Assembly (NCBI GenBank): GCA_024500155.1
Contig: CM044857.1
Coordinates: 39,264,001-39,328,000 of the forward strand
DNA from: Chenopodium formosanum
Taxonomy: Eukaryota > Streptophyta > Magnoliopsida > Caryophyllales > Amaranthaceae
Direction of reading: 5' to 3'
DNA: 64,000 nt
The first letter of the stretch is position 1, and each line of letters starts with the position of its first letter. Of this stretch, positions 1-10,615 are shown one piece after another. The notes beneath the pieces are model-generated. The model did no database searches. It was not told where the DNA came from and saw only the letters and a program-made list of their open reading frames with translations. The translations under genes and the position numbers were made by a program.

Positions 1-1723
1 TGAAAATAATATTAATAATGTTGCCAAGAAAAAGTAAGCAATTATTAGCTTAGCTACCATTGGTTGAGGAAATTGAGAGGAGGATGTGTGTTACTTTATG
101 GTTTTGTTTTGGGTATTTGATTATCAAATTTTGGTATATATATAGTGGAATTTCTATGCTTTTTTTTTTAAAAAAAAAGGGGGGGGGGGGGGGAAATAAT
201 GTGTTTTTAATGAATTTGAGGTTACAAATGATTGTAATTTAGCAAGTTGTAATCAAGGTTTATATAATAATAATGGAGTAAAGTTAGTTGCTAAATGAGC
301 CAATTTCCCATGTTAGGGAGCGAATTTAAAGGGAAAGAACATGTTAGAGAAAAAAGTTGCTATTTTTTCTTAACTTACATAACTGATTACTTGATTAGTG
401 AATTTTTTTACATAATTAATAAATTAGTAAAATTGGCAAAAATTGGTGGATGAAAATGGATTTTGGTTGCATTTAATTGGCGTTATATTTAGGTAAAGTA
501 ATTAATGAAGATATGAATTATGATGTCAGTATTTAGGACTGAAAATTCAAGGGAATGGCATGTGAACATGTGCATAGTTACTTTTTTGCTCATAATAATT
601 TGGAATGGGGTGTCGGTTGAATGTTGAATAACATGAGTTCCATGATTAAGTAGACAGACATTTGATTTCAACTAGAATGCTCTGAAATTTGTTTGTGCAT
701 ACTGTACTGTCACTCGTATAATGGAGGAATGAAATAAAAGAAGTTATCCAAATTTGCAAAGAAGTGACAAATGAGATGTTTGGATTGATTTTGGCTAGAA
801 TTATCTCAATTAATAGTTGATTAGATTGAGTTTAGTTTAGATATTGTAATAAGTGATAGTCAATTGGTTTAGTATTTGTTTGGGTAGGATTTGATATGAT
901 TGAGTTGGAATGAAATACATTGAATAATTGACTAATTGTGTGTCTTAGCTTGTGGCACTCGATTGGACTGACTTGTGCTATGATCGTATGATGCAACATG
1001 AGCTAGATGATAAATCACGCAGAAATAACTAAAAGTTGGCTTTGATGAAAGCACGAGGTTTCACATGCATCAGGCTCAGTCTCATCTAAGTTGCTCATGG
1101 TATGATATGTGTTCAATAATTTAGGTTGTGAACCGAGCCTATTAGGCATCAAGACACCCAAAGCCATTTTTAGTTGGGTCTATTATTGGCTAGTTTATTA
1201 TAAAATGTTTGATTTGTTCTTGAGACAAACTCGTCTTTTTTGGTCAATTTTGAGACATACATTGTAGAGCAATTCGGGTTTGAGTGAAATCATTTCCTAT
1301 GAAGGCAAAATTTGGCTGGTCTTCTAATTGCATGTTTAAGGTAGCATGCAATAAACAAATACTAAAGAAATCTCACGTAATTTAAACTTGTAAAGCTTCG
1401 TAATGTCTAAAATTTATGAAGTCTTATTTTTTTTCATCACTATCCACTTTAAGTTCGACCATGTCTAATAAAAAAATCACAATTTGTTGAGTTACACACA
1501 AGTTTGAGTCGATGGACAATTAATAAAATAGATTATTTATTATTGAGATGTGAAACAAACACATTTATTTACTTTATATAACAAATCGAATCAGATAAAA
1601 AAAAATATCATGTTAGAATGATTACAATTGTTATATAAAGTAAATACTCAACCTAGCTGGTTAGAATTTAAATAAAGACAAAGGGAAGGCTACTCAATAG
1701 ACACGCACTTAGATTTAACATTT
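1..1723. other. AT-rich intergenic stretch, no gene seen
   Basis: No open frame here has coding character. The longest are about 60 codons and resemble nothing I know. The only notable structure is a T9/A9 tract running into a 15-base G run at 179-193. The rest is ordinary AT-rich plant intergenic DNA. Confidence 0.6.
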
Positions 1724-1726
1724 TTA

Positions 1727-1854
1727 GGGCCTGTTCTCATTAGATTAATTTCAGTTCAGTTCAGCTTTAATAAGTTCAGTTCAGTTCATGTCTAATGATA
1801 TTGTTAATGATATAAAGCCAAATTTCATACTTTTAAACTTATATTACAACAATG

Positions 1855-1889
<35 letters not shown>

Positions 1890-2407
1890 AATAATAATGA
1901 CTATTATACGGTTATACCATATTTCACTTAATGACTATTATACCATATTTCATTATTTGACGAGCTAGGAGTAAAAATAGGATCAAGTTAGTTTTTAAAT
2001 AAGACCGGCCCAACTTTGTTTTTTTTTTTTTCATTTTGAGATTTTTTTAAAAAGTGTTTTGTGTTCTTTTGTCATTTTAATATTTTATTTTTTAATTATA
2101 TAGTATATGTTTTTAAAATGTTTTAGGGTTCCATGTTTTTAATATATTTTTCATAAATATTTTAATTATATAGTATATTTTTCTTAAATATTTTAATATG
2201 TATATCTGTATATACACATATATATAATAATAATAATAAATAATCAAAGATCATTAATCCGTAGTTAAAAATCACAAGTTCAGTTCAAGGGATGTTCTCA
2301 TTGACTGAACTGAACTGAACTAAACTGAACTTATTTGAGCTGAACTGAACTGAGCTGAACTGAACTAAAGTGAAGTGAACTGAAAATAATCCGATGAGAA
2401 TAGGGCC
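1727..2407. mobile_element. Tourist-like MITE (family A, copy 1)
   Basis: A 681-bp element flanked by TTA at 1724-1726 and 2408-2410, the TWA-type target duplication of PIF/Harbinger elements. The left end reads GGGCCTGTTCTCAT and the right end, reverse-complemented, reads GGCCCTATTCTCAT. Inside each end are runs of TTCAG or CTGAA pentamers, an arrangement often seen where transposase binds. The middle has an AAC/AAT microsatellite (about 1850-1899) and long AT stretches. There is no coding sequence. The same family recurs at 37785-38810 with a near-identical core. Confidence 0.8.
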
Positions 2408-2410
2408 TTA

Positions 2411-3300
2411 GTATTAGGTTCTCCAAATTCTTACATTATCTAATTTAACTTAGCTTGATGCTTATATATTTTGTGTCGTCTTTGTATAAAAATGACATTA
2501 TGATCAGATTTTTAAATAGAGTAAATTTTAGGCATAATATTCCTTTTTTGTTTAGTTCAATACAAAAAGTTTCTTTTCAAGAAAGTATGTTATTTTATTG
2601 AATTTTATATTTAATTATAAAATACAATCGTAATTTTAATATTGAAACTATGTTATCCAACCTAAAATCGTATAGTTAGAAACGATAATTTGAAAGAGGA
2701 TTCGAACAAAACTAATGAGGTGTGCCTGATCTAAGGCAGTAGTTGGTTGGGAAAAACGACTCCTAAATAAATAAATTGAAGAAATGCCTTAGGCTGTAAT
2801 GTCAACTATGTTCAAGTAACTGTCAAACTTTTTATTATTGTTGAGTGGAGTAGTTTTATTGGAAGAATTCTGTTCAATTAATTCCATATAATATGTTAAT
2901 GACCCATCATATAGTCATTTGTTTATATTTGAGCAGGTGATGATACATGTGTTTGAAGTTAAGTTACACCTTCTAATATAAAAAAATAGACATCGAGCAA
3001 ATTTAAATCTATAAAATGAGACATGTTTCTCAAGTGGCAATTTGTGTAAATAAGTTACTTTGAAAAACGAAAAAACAATTAAAAAATTGCTACTGGCAAG
3101 TAACTCAGGGTAACCTTGGTTAAGAGCTAAACCAAGTCTAAAGCTCGATACAGCAGTGAAGGAGCTAGTAGTCGGGGTTTTTTTACAGTAGCTCAATACG
3201 ACAAGTGAACGGATAATATTGATTTTTGAATCAGGCGAGGAACAATCTCCGACAACACTTTAGTGTATGTATAATAGAGAAAATTCTAGAAAATTAATAA
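2411..3300. other. Intergenic, no gene seen
   Basis: AT-rich sequence between a MITE and a copia remnant. A 93-codon minus-strand frame at 2915-3196 has no recognisable domain and biased, low-complexity composition, so I do not call it a gene. Confidence 0.5.
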
Positions 3301-3369
3301 ACTTGTATTGAGGATATATTTAGGAAATCATGGGATATATTTTGTGACCATATTGGATATTATTTCAGA

Positions 3370-4110
3370 AGAAGGGTTATTAGGGGCAAAGCCAAGTGGT
3401 TTTCTGATTGAGCAAAATTACAAGCTTTTGTCTTGCTAGTGGTGAGTTACTTGCGACTCCTGGTAGGGCGGTTAATTTATCTCTCGGTTACTTGGCGTAT
3501 TATGTTCATATTCTCTCGCGGTATATGCAAGAGCCTCACAGTGAGCACTGGGAGCAGCTCTAAGGTAGTTCGTTATTTAAAGGGCACCCCGGGACAAGGT
3601 ATTTTGTTGAGTGCAGATAGTGACCTAACTTTGCAGGGTTGGTGTGATTCAGATTGGGCTGCGTGTCCTCTAACTCGTCGTTCATTGACAGGTTGGCTTG
3701 TGTTTCTTGGTCATTCTCCTATTTCTTGGAAAACCAAGAAACAACCTACAGTATCTACATCTTCTGCTGAGGCCGAGTATCGATCCATGGCATCGATCAC
3801 AAATGAGTTGAAATGGTTAAAAGCGTTACTTTTGAGTTTGGGGGTTCAACACCCTAAGGCGATCAAGTTGTTTTGTGATAGTCAATCTGCCCTACATATA
3901 GCCAAAAATCCAGTTTTTCATGAACGAACGAAGCACATTGAGATTGATTGTCATATTGTTCGTGATGCTATTACAGAGGGCTTAATTGCTCCATCCTATG
4001 TTTCCACTAAAGAGCAATTGGCGGATGTTTTTACTAAGGCGCTTGGGAAGACTCAGTTTGATACTCTTCTTTCCAAGTTGGGCATTTTTAATCCCCATAC
4101 TCCAACTTAA
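3370..4110 (+). pseudogene. Copia RT tail and RNase H remnant
   Basis: The open part (3433-4110) ends with a well-preserved copia RNase H region. It has RYLKGTPGQG, then CDSDWAACPLTRRSLTG, SAEAEYRSMA, LFCDSQSALHIAKNP, ERTKHIEIDCH and QLADVFTKAL, in the usual order, and stops just before the polypurine tract. Upstream, LLGAKPSGF and VGRLIYLSVT are pieces of the RT-RNase H connection. They lie in different frames, separated by small deletions: the peptide HSEHWEQ is read in another frame at about 3530-3560. There is also an in-frame TAG near 3435. The RNase H part is intact, but the protein as a whole is dead. Confidence 0.8.
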
Positions 4111-4116
4111 AGGGGG

Positions 4117-4267
4117 TATTGAGGATATATTTAGGAAATCATGGGATATATTTTGTGGTATCTTTGATTACTTTCCTAATTCTATCTTATTAGGGTATTC
4201 TTGTATTATATATTGGCTATGGCCGTCATTAATGAGAATCAAGCTATTGTGTTTATTTAATTTAACA
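4117..4267 (+). repeat. Right LTR of the copia remnant (151 bp)
   Basis: Begins TATTGAGGATATATTTAGG directly after the purine tract and ends AACA before the ACTTG target repeat. Its first 41 bp recur at 3306-3346. The start is TA rather than the usual TG, in both copies. Confidence 0.65.
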
Positions 4268-4272
4268 ACTTG

Positions 4273-5366
4273 TAATGGAGAAATTTTAGATAATTATAAT
4301 GGAGAAAAACAAACTTCAAGCTCAATTTTAGTTTTAATGGAGGGCATGGTCACCCTTACCCTTTGGAATTGACCATGCCCTTAATTTCACCCTTTTTCTA
4401 GGGTTTTTCGTTTATATCGGCGCTGGATGGGGTCATCTTCAGTGGTCTTCAATGGTGTTGCCTTCGATGTGAGCTTCAATGGAGGAGCAAGGAGGAGGAA
4501 GAAGGAGATTGACGGTGTGAGTGAAGAAATAGATTGAGGAAGAAGGAGCAAGTTAACTTGAGTTTCATAAAGTTAACTAAAGTACAAAGCAAATTACATA
4601 TTTATCCTTCAATAATTAGTTGAGATTACTTAATTACCCTTTGAAAAATTAAATAATTTTTGTTTCTCCATGTGAGCAACAAGGGCCCCTCCATGTCGTC
4701 ATGTGTAGAGCACGTGAGGAGTTAAATTTCAAAAAGTGTAAATGTGAATACCGGGTAAATATATAATAGATAACGCGATGAGAAAAATATTAAAAATTTA
4801 GGTGAGTTTTCTAATCCCTTATTCTTTATGAAGTATAAATTAAAGGATTTCGAACCTTTACCTTATTCTATTCATTTTTATCTGCTTATGTAGAAAGTAG
4901 TAAGATATATAATTTTTGTGATACATTGACTATTTTATCTTAACTCATATGTGCTTATTCTATTCATTTAGGCAATGGCTTATTTAACCTGTATAAGCAA
5001 TGGCTTGTTTAGTTATTTACATTCAAAATAAACCAATATGAGTTAAGAAGTCCAATTATTGTATGTAAGTCAATTCAGATAATTGAAAATCAGATATATT
5101 AAAAATGCCCCCTAAATTTAATAAACAATGATCCTTACTTTAATGTATGTAAAATCCGACATATGATGCTCTTGTATGTAATTCAACCTCTATAACAAAG
5201 TGGACAATAACTCTACTGAATTTAGAATTCATGATCACATTATTGTCTATTTATGATCATGAACTCTTATAATTAATTATTAAATACTCCCGCTATCACT
5301 ATTAAATCTTTACATTTGAAATTTTTTTGTGAGAGAAAAATGATAAAACCTTAATTATTATAAAGT
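4273..5366. other. Intergenic with a short perfect hairpin
   Basis: No gene is seen. An 11-bp perfect inverted repeat, GGGCATGGTCA / TGACCATGCCC, lies at 4342-4352 and 4370-4380 with a 17-base spacer. It may be the leftover end of a small inverted-repeat element. Confidence 0.5.
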
Positions 5367-5629
5367 TGTTATGAAATATATAGAAATTAGAGGATTAAGA
5401 GAAGAAGGTAATAAGAGAAGTATTACTACTTTTATGTATTACTCTTGGTAATATTTTTTTGTGCATCATACAAGTGAAATTACATGGCTATTTATAGTAG
5501 TAAGAACCACTATTACATTGTGGGCTATAACCTTAGAGGGTGGCAATTAGGGTTGGCTACTACATTAAATGCAATGAAGAATTGGAGTGTGGACATTCAC
5601 ACCTTGACTAAATTAATTAACTCTTAACA
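5367..5629 (-). repeat. 3' LTR of the copia element
   Basis: 263 bp, read on the minus strand as the downstream LTR. It matches 11942-12204 along its whole length on reading. It is bordered by AAAGT outside and by the purine tract inside. Confidence 0.95.
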
Positions 5630-5640
5630 CTCCCCCTTGA
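5630..5640 (-). other. Polypurine tract of the copia element
   Basis: On the minus strand the bases just before the 3' LTR read AAGGGGGAG, the usual primer site for plus-strand DNA synthesis of LTR elements. Confidence 0.8.
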
Positions 5641-5860
5641 ATGTCCATACAGAATAGGGTATATGTTGCCTCGTTAAAACCTTGCTAGGTAAAACCCTTT
5701 AGGATAAAAGCCATAGCTAAGGGAAAAGAGTACAACAATACATTATTACTATATGCTTTAGTGTACTGCCTCATTAAAAACCTTGTCAGGAAAAACCCAT
5801 TGGGATAAAAACCTGATCGAAGGGAAAAAGAGTGCAGTGCATATAATGCTCCCTCTGATT

Positions 5861-7903
5861 TTAACATAGTTTATGAAGACGACGCATCCCAATCTTGTGG
5901 ACCAACCGCTCAACACTCTTCGAAGGTAGGGACTTTGTAAACAAGTCTGCAAGATTATCAGATGATTGGATCTGTTGGACATTTATCTTCCCTTCCTTCT
6001 GCAAATCGTGTGTAAAGAACAGTTTTGGGGATATATGTTTAGTCCTATCACCTTTAATATATCCTTCAGTTACTTGTGCGATACATGCAGTATTATCTTC
6101 GTAAATGATGGTTGGACTTTCAGTTACTTCTTTCATCCCACATTCTTCTTGGATATTGCCGATCATTGACCTTAGCCATACACACTCACGTCCTGCTTCA
6201 TAAAGGGCAATCAACTCAGCATGATTTGATGATGTCGCAGTTAAGGTTTGCTTTGTTGATTTCCAAGAAATTGCAGTTCCACCATAGGTGAACAGATATC
6301 CAGTTTGTGACTTGGCGTTTTGTGGGTCTGATAGATATCCAGCATCTGCATATCCGATGAGGGTGGCATCTTGCCTTGATTGATAAAACAAACCAAGATC
6401 TTTTGTTCCTCGTAGATATCGTAGTAAGTGTCTTACTCCTTTCCAGTGTCTTTTCGTTGGTGCGTTGCTAAACCTGGCTAACAAATTCACAGAAAAAGCT
6501 ATGTCTGGTCTAGTATTGTTAGCTAGATACATTAGAGCCCCAATTGCACTTAGATATGGTACTTCAGGACCAAGGACATCCTCGTTTTCCTCTCGAGGTC
6601 TAAATGGATCATATTTCATAGTCAAAGACCGAACAATCATCGGGGTGTTTGTTGGGGTCGCTTTGTCCATGAAAAAACGTTTTAACACTCTTTCGGTGTA
6701 GTTAGACTGATGGACGAAAATACCATTATTTAAGTGCTCAATTTGCAATCCAAGGCAAAATTTAGTTTGTCCAAGGTCTTTCATCTCAAATTCTTTCATC
6801 AAGTATTTTGCAGTTCTTTCAAGTTCATTTGGGGTTCCAATGATATTCAAGTCATCAACATAAACTGCAACAATTGCAAACCCTGATTGTGATCTCTTAA
6901 TGAAAACACAAGGACTGATTTGATTATTCTTGAACCCTTCTTTCATAAGGTATTCACTAAGACGATTATACCACATCCTCCCAGACTGTTTCAATCCATA
7001 AAGTGACCTTTTTAATTTTATGGAAAGTAAATGTCTAGGCTTGTGGTTTTCTAGTAATTTTAGTCCATCTGGGACTTTCATATAAATATCTGTATCGAGT
7101 GACCCATATAAATATGCGGTTACTACATCCATTAATCGCATCTTTAGTCCTTCTGAGACTGTCAAGCTTACCAGAAATCTTAATGTAGTTGCATCAACTA
7201 CGGGAGAATATGTCTCCTCATAATCAATCCCTGGAATTTGAGAAAAACCTTGGGCTACAAGTCTTGCCTTGTATCTTACAATTTCATTTTTCTCATTTCG
7301 TTTTCTCACAAATACCCACTTGTATCCAACTGGTTTTACACCTTCTGGTGTAAGGGTTATTTTTCCAAACACTTCTCGTTTTTCGAGTGACTTTAACTCT
7401 GTCTGCATTGCCTCTTTCCATTTTGGCCAATCATGCCTGCAACGACATTCTTCCACTGTTCTTGGTTCACTATCATTTTCGTCAGATGCCATTTCAATTG
7501 CAATGGAATATGCAAATATTTCATTTACGATAACATCATTTCTATTCCAATAATTCCTGGTAGAAACAAAGTTTATTGAAGTTTCATTGTTATCGATGTC
7601 ATGGTCATCTTGTTCATCCCCTTTCGGATTATCATCTTTTTCTCTATTCTCATTTGTACTTTGTCTTTCTTGACCTTCCGTAAAGGGAATGTTGTTGATC
7701 TCATCAGGTCTTTTTAATTTTCTTGGTTTAGAGTCTTTTGAACCAAGTGGTCTTCCACGCTTTCGGCGTGCTAGAGATTCATTTTCAATGATCTTATCAC
7801 TAGATGGAATTTCAATTCGTGCAAGGGCATTTTCAGCTGGTATATGTGATTTTGTCACTTTCTTTGCATCTATAAATGCATCAGGCAGCTGATTTGCAAT
7901 GCT
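5861..7903 (-). CDS. Copia Pol, C-terminal half: reverse transcriptase and RNase H
   Basis: An open frame of about 680 codons, continuous with the integrase frame but split from it by one TAA at 7904-7906. It opens with the basic linker KRGRPLGSKDSKPRKLKRP. RT follows: VGYKWVFVRKRN, YKARLVAQGFSQIPGIDYEETYSPV, MDVVTAYLYGSL, SLYGLKQSGRMWYNRL and the catalytic AVYVDDLNIIG. RNase H comes next with YADAGYLSDP, SQTGYLF, SSNHAELIALYEAGRECVWL, YEDNTACI and DNLADLFTKSLP. All the landmarks I know are present, so this half looks enzymatically intact. It copies element RNA into DNA inside virus-like particles. There is no own ATG at its head; translation would need readthrough of the TAA. Confidence 0.9.
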   Translation of the reverse strand, partial: SIANQLPDAFIDAKKVTKSHIPAENALARIEIPSSDKIIENESLARRKRGRPLGSKDSKPRKLKRPDEINNIPFTEGQERQSTNENREKDDNPKGDEQDDHDIDNNETSINFVSTRNYWNRNDVIVNEIFAYSIAIEMASDENDSEPRTVEECRCRHDWPKWKEAMQTELKSLEKREVFGKITLTPEGVKPVGYKWVFVRKRNEKNEIVRYKARLVAQGFSQIPGIDYEETYSPVVDATTLRFLVSLTVSEGLKMRLMDVVTAYLYGSLDTDIYMKVPDGLKLLENHKPRHLLSIKLKRSLYGLKQSGRMWYNRLSEYLMKEGFKNNQISPCVFIKRSQSGFAIVAVYVDDLNIIGTPNELERTAKYLMKEFEMKDLGQTKFCLGLQIEHLNNGIFVHQSNYTERVLKRFFMDKATPTNTPMIVRSLTMKYDPFRPREENEDVLGPEVPYLSAIGALMYLANNTRPDIAFSVNLLARFSNAPTKRHWKGVRHLLRYLRGTKDLGLFYQSRQDATLIGYADAGYLSDPQNAKSQTGYLFTYGGTAISWKSTKQTLTATSSNHAELIALYEAGRECVWLRSMIGNIQEECGMKEVTESPTIIYEDNTACIAQVTEGYIKGDRTKHISPKLFFTHDLQKEGKINVQQIQSSDNLADLFTKSLPSKSVERLVHKIGMRRLHKLC

Positions 7904-9421
7904 TTATAAATGAACAATTTTCTGAACTTCTTGTTCACACATATTTGTTCGTGGATCAAACATTGACAATTGTGTTGCATTCCAAATGATTTCTATTTCT
8001 TTCTTTCGTGGGTCCACTTTCTCTCCCCCTAAGGCTGGGAATACTGTCTCATTGAAATGACAGTCGGCAAATCTGGCCGTAAATAAATCACCGGTCATTG
8101 GTTCAAGATATTTAATTATGGAGGGTGATTCAAACCCAACATAAATTCCCAGCCTTCTTTGTGGACCCATCTTTGTTCGTTGGGGTGGAGCAATAGGAAC
8201 ATACACCGCACAACCAAAAATTTTTAGATGTGAGATATTAGGTTCTCGACCAAAAACTAATTGTAGTGGTGAGAACTTATGATAAGCAGTTGGTCTCAAC
8301 CTAATTAGAGTTGCCGCATGTATTATGGCATGACCCCAAGCAGATGAAGGCAATTTTGATCTCATCAATAATGGCCTTGCAATCAATTGTAGTCTCTTAA
8401 TTAATGACTCAGCAAGTCCATTTTGTGTATGAACATGAGCTACTGGATGTTCTACAACAATTCCAATCGACATACAATAATCATTAAATGTTTGGGATGT
8501 AAATTCCCCAGCATTGTCAAGCCTTATTCTTTTTATTGTATGGTCTGAAAATTGTGCTCTTAGTTTAATAATTTGAGCAAGGAGTTTTGCAAAAGCAACA
8601 TTTCTACTGGATAAGAGACTTACATGTGACCATCGTGTTGAGGCATCAATTAATACCATAAAATATCGGAATGGTCCACATGCAGGATTAATTGGTCCAC
8701 AAATGTCTCCTTGAATCCTCTCTAAAAATGTTGGAGATTCAGTAGCAATTTTGTTCATAGATGGCCTTATTATTAATTTGCCAAGTGAACATGCAGAGCA
8801 TGTTAATTCATCTGATCGAGGGATTTTAACATTCCTAATTGAATGTCCTACTGAATTTGCTATAATCTTGTGCATCATTCCTGTACCAGGATGACCCAAA
8901 CGATCATGCCATAAATTTAGCAGATTCTTATTATCTAACTTCTGGTTAGATATCGAATTTATTTCAACTGGTCGTATATCTATATGATATAACCCTGAAG
9001 AATATGCTGGCAATTTCTCATACACATGTTTCTTGCCATGTTTTTCTGCCGTGAGGCATAAATATTCCTTTTGATCCACTATCATTGTTTCTAAATGAAA
9101 ACCATTTTGACGCACATCTTTAAAACTTATAAGATTTCTTCGAGATTTACTCGAATATAAAGCGTCATTAATGATTAATTTTGTTCCATTTGGGAGTATT
9201 ATGCAAGCTTTTCCAGAACCTTCTATTAGCTTGGCTGACCCAGAAATGGTATTAACATTTGCTTGAAATAATTTTAACTTTAAAAAATATTTTCTATCCT
9301 TCAGAATAGTGTGTGTTGTTCCACTGTCCAAAAGGCATTGAAATTTGGAACCAACTTCGGGCAGATCCATATCTTCATAAAATAATAAGTATAAGATTAG
9401 TTTAAGATAATTTAACTGGAC
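7904..9421 (-). CDS. Copia Pol, N-terminal half: protease and integrase
   Basis: The frame is open from just after a TAA at 9422-9424, with the first ATG at 9370. Protease comes first, with the active-site motif LLDSGTTHT. The pre-integrase segment follows (LWHDRLGHPGTGMMHKI) with a zinc-binding HHCC pattern ending CSACSLGK. The integrase core has its three acidic residues in GDICGP, DNAGEF and NGLAESLIKRL. The later GKE-like region contains KIFGCAVYVP and LGIYVGF. The frame ends VQKIVHL then TAA. The sense frame simply continues after the stop with SIANQLPDAF, so a single C-to-T change (CAA to TAA) explains the break. It processes the polyprotein and inserts the cDNA. Confidence 0.9.
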   Translation of the reverse strand, partial: VQLNYLKLILYLLFYEDMDLPEVGSKFQCLLDSGTTHTILKDRKYFLKLKLFQANVNTISGSAKLIEGSGKACIILPNGTKLIINDALYSSKSRRNLISFKDVRQNGFHLETMIVDQKEYLCLTAEKHGKKHVYEKLPAYSSGLYHIDIRPVEINSISNQKLDNKNLLNLWHDRLGHPGTGMMHKIIANSVGHSIRNVKIPRSDELTCSACSLGKLIIRPSMNKIATESPTFLERIQGDICGPINPACGPFRYFMVLIDASTRWSHVSLLSSRNVAFAKLLAQIIKLRAQFSDHTIKRIRLDNAGEFTSQTFNDYCMSIGIVVEHPVAHVHTQNGLAESLIKRLQLIARPLLMRSKLPSSAWGHAIIHAATLIRLRPTAYHKFSPLQLVFGREPNISHLKIFGCAVYVPIAPPQRTKMGPQRRLGIYVGFESPSIIKYLEPMTGDLFTARFADCHFNETVFPALGGEKVDPRKKEIEIIWNATQLSMFDPRTNMCEQEVQKIVHL

Positions 9422-9535
9422 TTACTTTATTAATGATGAAAAATTAAGAGTACATAACTTGAACATGAAAAAAAAAACATACAAGAAAAGTACATAATGA
9501 AAACATAATACATATCATAGTAATTGATGAATTAT
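9371..9535 (-). other. Gag-pol gap: same frame, AT-rich, with stops
   Basis: Gag and pol share one frame, but three stops lie between them: 9536-9538 (the gag stop), 9515-9517 and 9422-9424. The stretch is strongly AT-rich. Near its pol end it has a CTAAT branch-point-like motif, a T-rich tract and an AG, so an intron or a decayed linker are both possible. Confidence 0.5.
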
Positions 9536-10615
9536 CTAAACATGATTATTCTCTCCAAAGATAAATTCACCACCAGCTTCACCATTGTCTATGTGGAAAT
9601 CAGACACATCAAGGCTAATTCCAGGGACATTTTCTTCATTAACATAATTTGTTTTGGCATGTTTTTCTTTCCCTTTAATGGAAGCTTGGTATAGTTCTAC
9701 CAGATGTTTGGCCGTACGACAAGTACGTCCCCAATGTCCAGTCATGCCACATCTATAGCATGTGTCTTTTCCTTTTGTGGTGGCTTGATTTTTGTTTCCT
9801 TGTTGATGCCCCCTTTGAGTGTTGTTTCTAGGGGGAAATTGGCCTCTACCACGGCCATAACCACGTCCACGGCCATGTCCGCGGAAATTTCCACGACCTC
9901 TGCCACGATTATTATATTTTCCACGTCCACCTCTATGAGCAACATTTGTCTCGGGTGGATTTGAGCTTTCTACAGCATTTGTTTCATTGAATGCTTGAGA
10001 CCCAGTTGGTCTTAGGTTGTGATTCTTCAACAGAAGATCATTATTCTTTTCAGCAACCAATAATGTAGAAATAAGCTCAGAATATTTTGCAAAGCCTCTT
10101 TCACGGTATTGCTGTTGCAATACAATGTTGTTAGCATGGAATGTAGAGAGTGTTTTCTCTATCATTTGCACTTCAGTGACTGGTTGATCACAATATCTCA
10201 ATATTGATACGATTTTATATAGTGATGAATTATAATCACTGACAGATTTAAAGTCCTGAAATCTCAGGTTTGTCCACTCAAATTGTGCTGAAGGAAGGAG
10301 TACCCTTTTATGGTGGTCATATCTTCCTTTCAGGCTATCCCATAGTTCTCTGGGATTTTCCACCATTAAATACTCAGTTTTCAAACTGTTATGTAAATGA
10401 TGCCTTAAGAGAACTATAACTTTTGCTTTCTCTTGATCAGTTGGAACTTTAACTTGAGCAGGGGCATCTTTTTCGTTTCCTGGGATGGTAATTTCTTTGA
10501 TTGTATGTTCCAATCCCTGAGCCTTCAAATTCATTTGGGCATCAACTGTCCATTCAAGATAATTATGTCCGGACAAGTCTAATACGTCAAATTGTCTTTT
10601 CATCAAGTCTCCCAT
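9536..10615 (-). CDS. Copia Gag (capsid and zinc knuckle)
   Basis: About 360 residues from the start MGDLMKRQFDVLDL. The frame is open 30 codons further, to an ATG at 10705, but that stretch is hydrophobic (MDYYYDYNLITLIITCLIG...). Copia Gags normally begin near the conserved DLSGHNYLEW patch, so I place the start at 10615. The capsid part has EWTVDAQMNLKAQGL and LWDSLKGRYDHHK. A long RG/GR-rich tract follows (RGGRGKYNNRGRGRG onward), then a CCHC zinc knuckle, CYRCGMTGHWGRTC, that binds RNA. The stop follows an acidic tail. It forms the particle that packages element RNA. Confidence 0.9.
   Translation of the reverse strand: MGDLMKRQFDVLDLSGHNYLEWTVDAQMNLKAQGLEHTIKEITIPGNEKDAPAQVKVPTDQEKAKVIVLLRHHLHNSLKTEYLMVENPRELWDSLKGRYDHHKRVLLPSAQFEWTNLRFQDFKSVSDYNSSLYKIVSILRYCDQPVTEVQMIEKTLSTFHANNIVLQQQYRERGFAKYSELISTLLVAEKNNDLLLKNHNLRPTGSQAFNETNAVESSNPPETNVAHRGGRGKYNNRGRGRGNFRGHGRGRGYGRGRGQFPPRNNTQRGHQQGNKNQATTKGKDTCYRCGMTGHWGRTCRTAKHLVELYQASIKGKEKHAKTNYVNEENVPGISLDVSDFHIDNGEAGGEFIFGENNHV

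Larger units (their letters stand above)
3306..4267 (+). mobile_element. Internally deleted Ty1/copia element with target duplication
   Basis: The element is bounded by a 5-bp direct repeat, ACTTG, at 3301-3305 and 4268-4272. The left LTR survives only as about 41 bp (3306-3346) matching the start of the right LTR (4117-4267). After that break the sequence jumps straight into the end of reverse transcriptase and then RNase H. A purine tract, AAAGGGGG, lies just before the right LTR. LTR left part, gag, protease, integrase and most of RT are gone, leaving 962 bp. The target repeat is still exact, so the deletion happened inside the inserted copy. Confidence 0.75.

Noticed and set aside
2915..3196. 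93-codon minus-strand frame
   Set aside because: No recognisable family, no start context or splice partners, AT-rich codon use.
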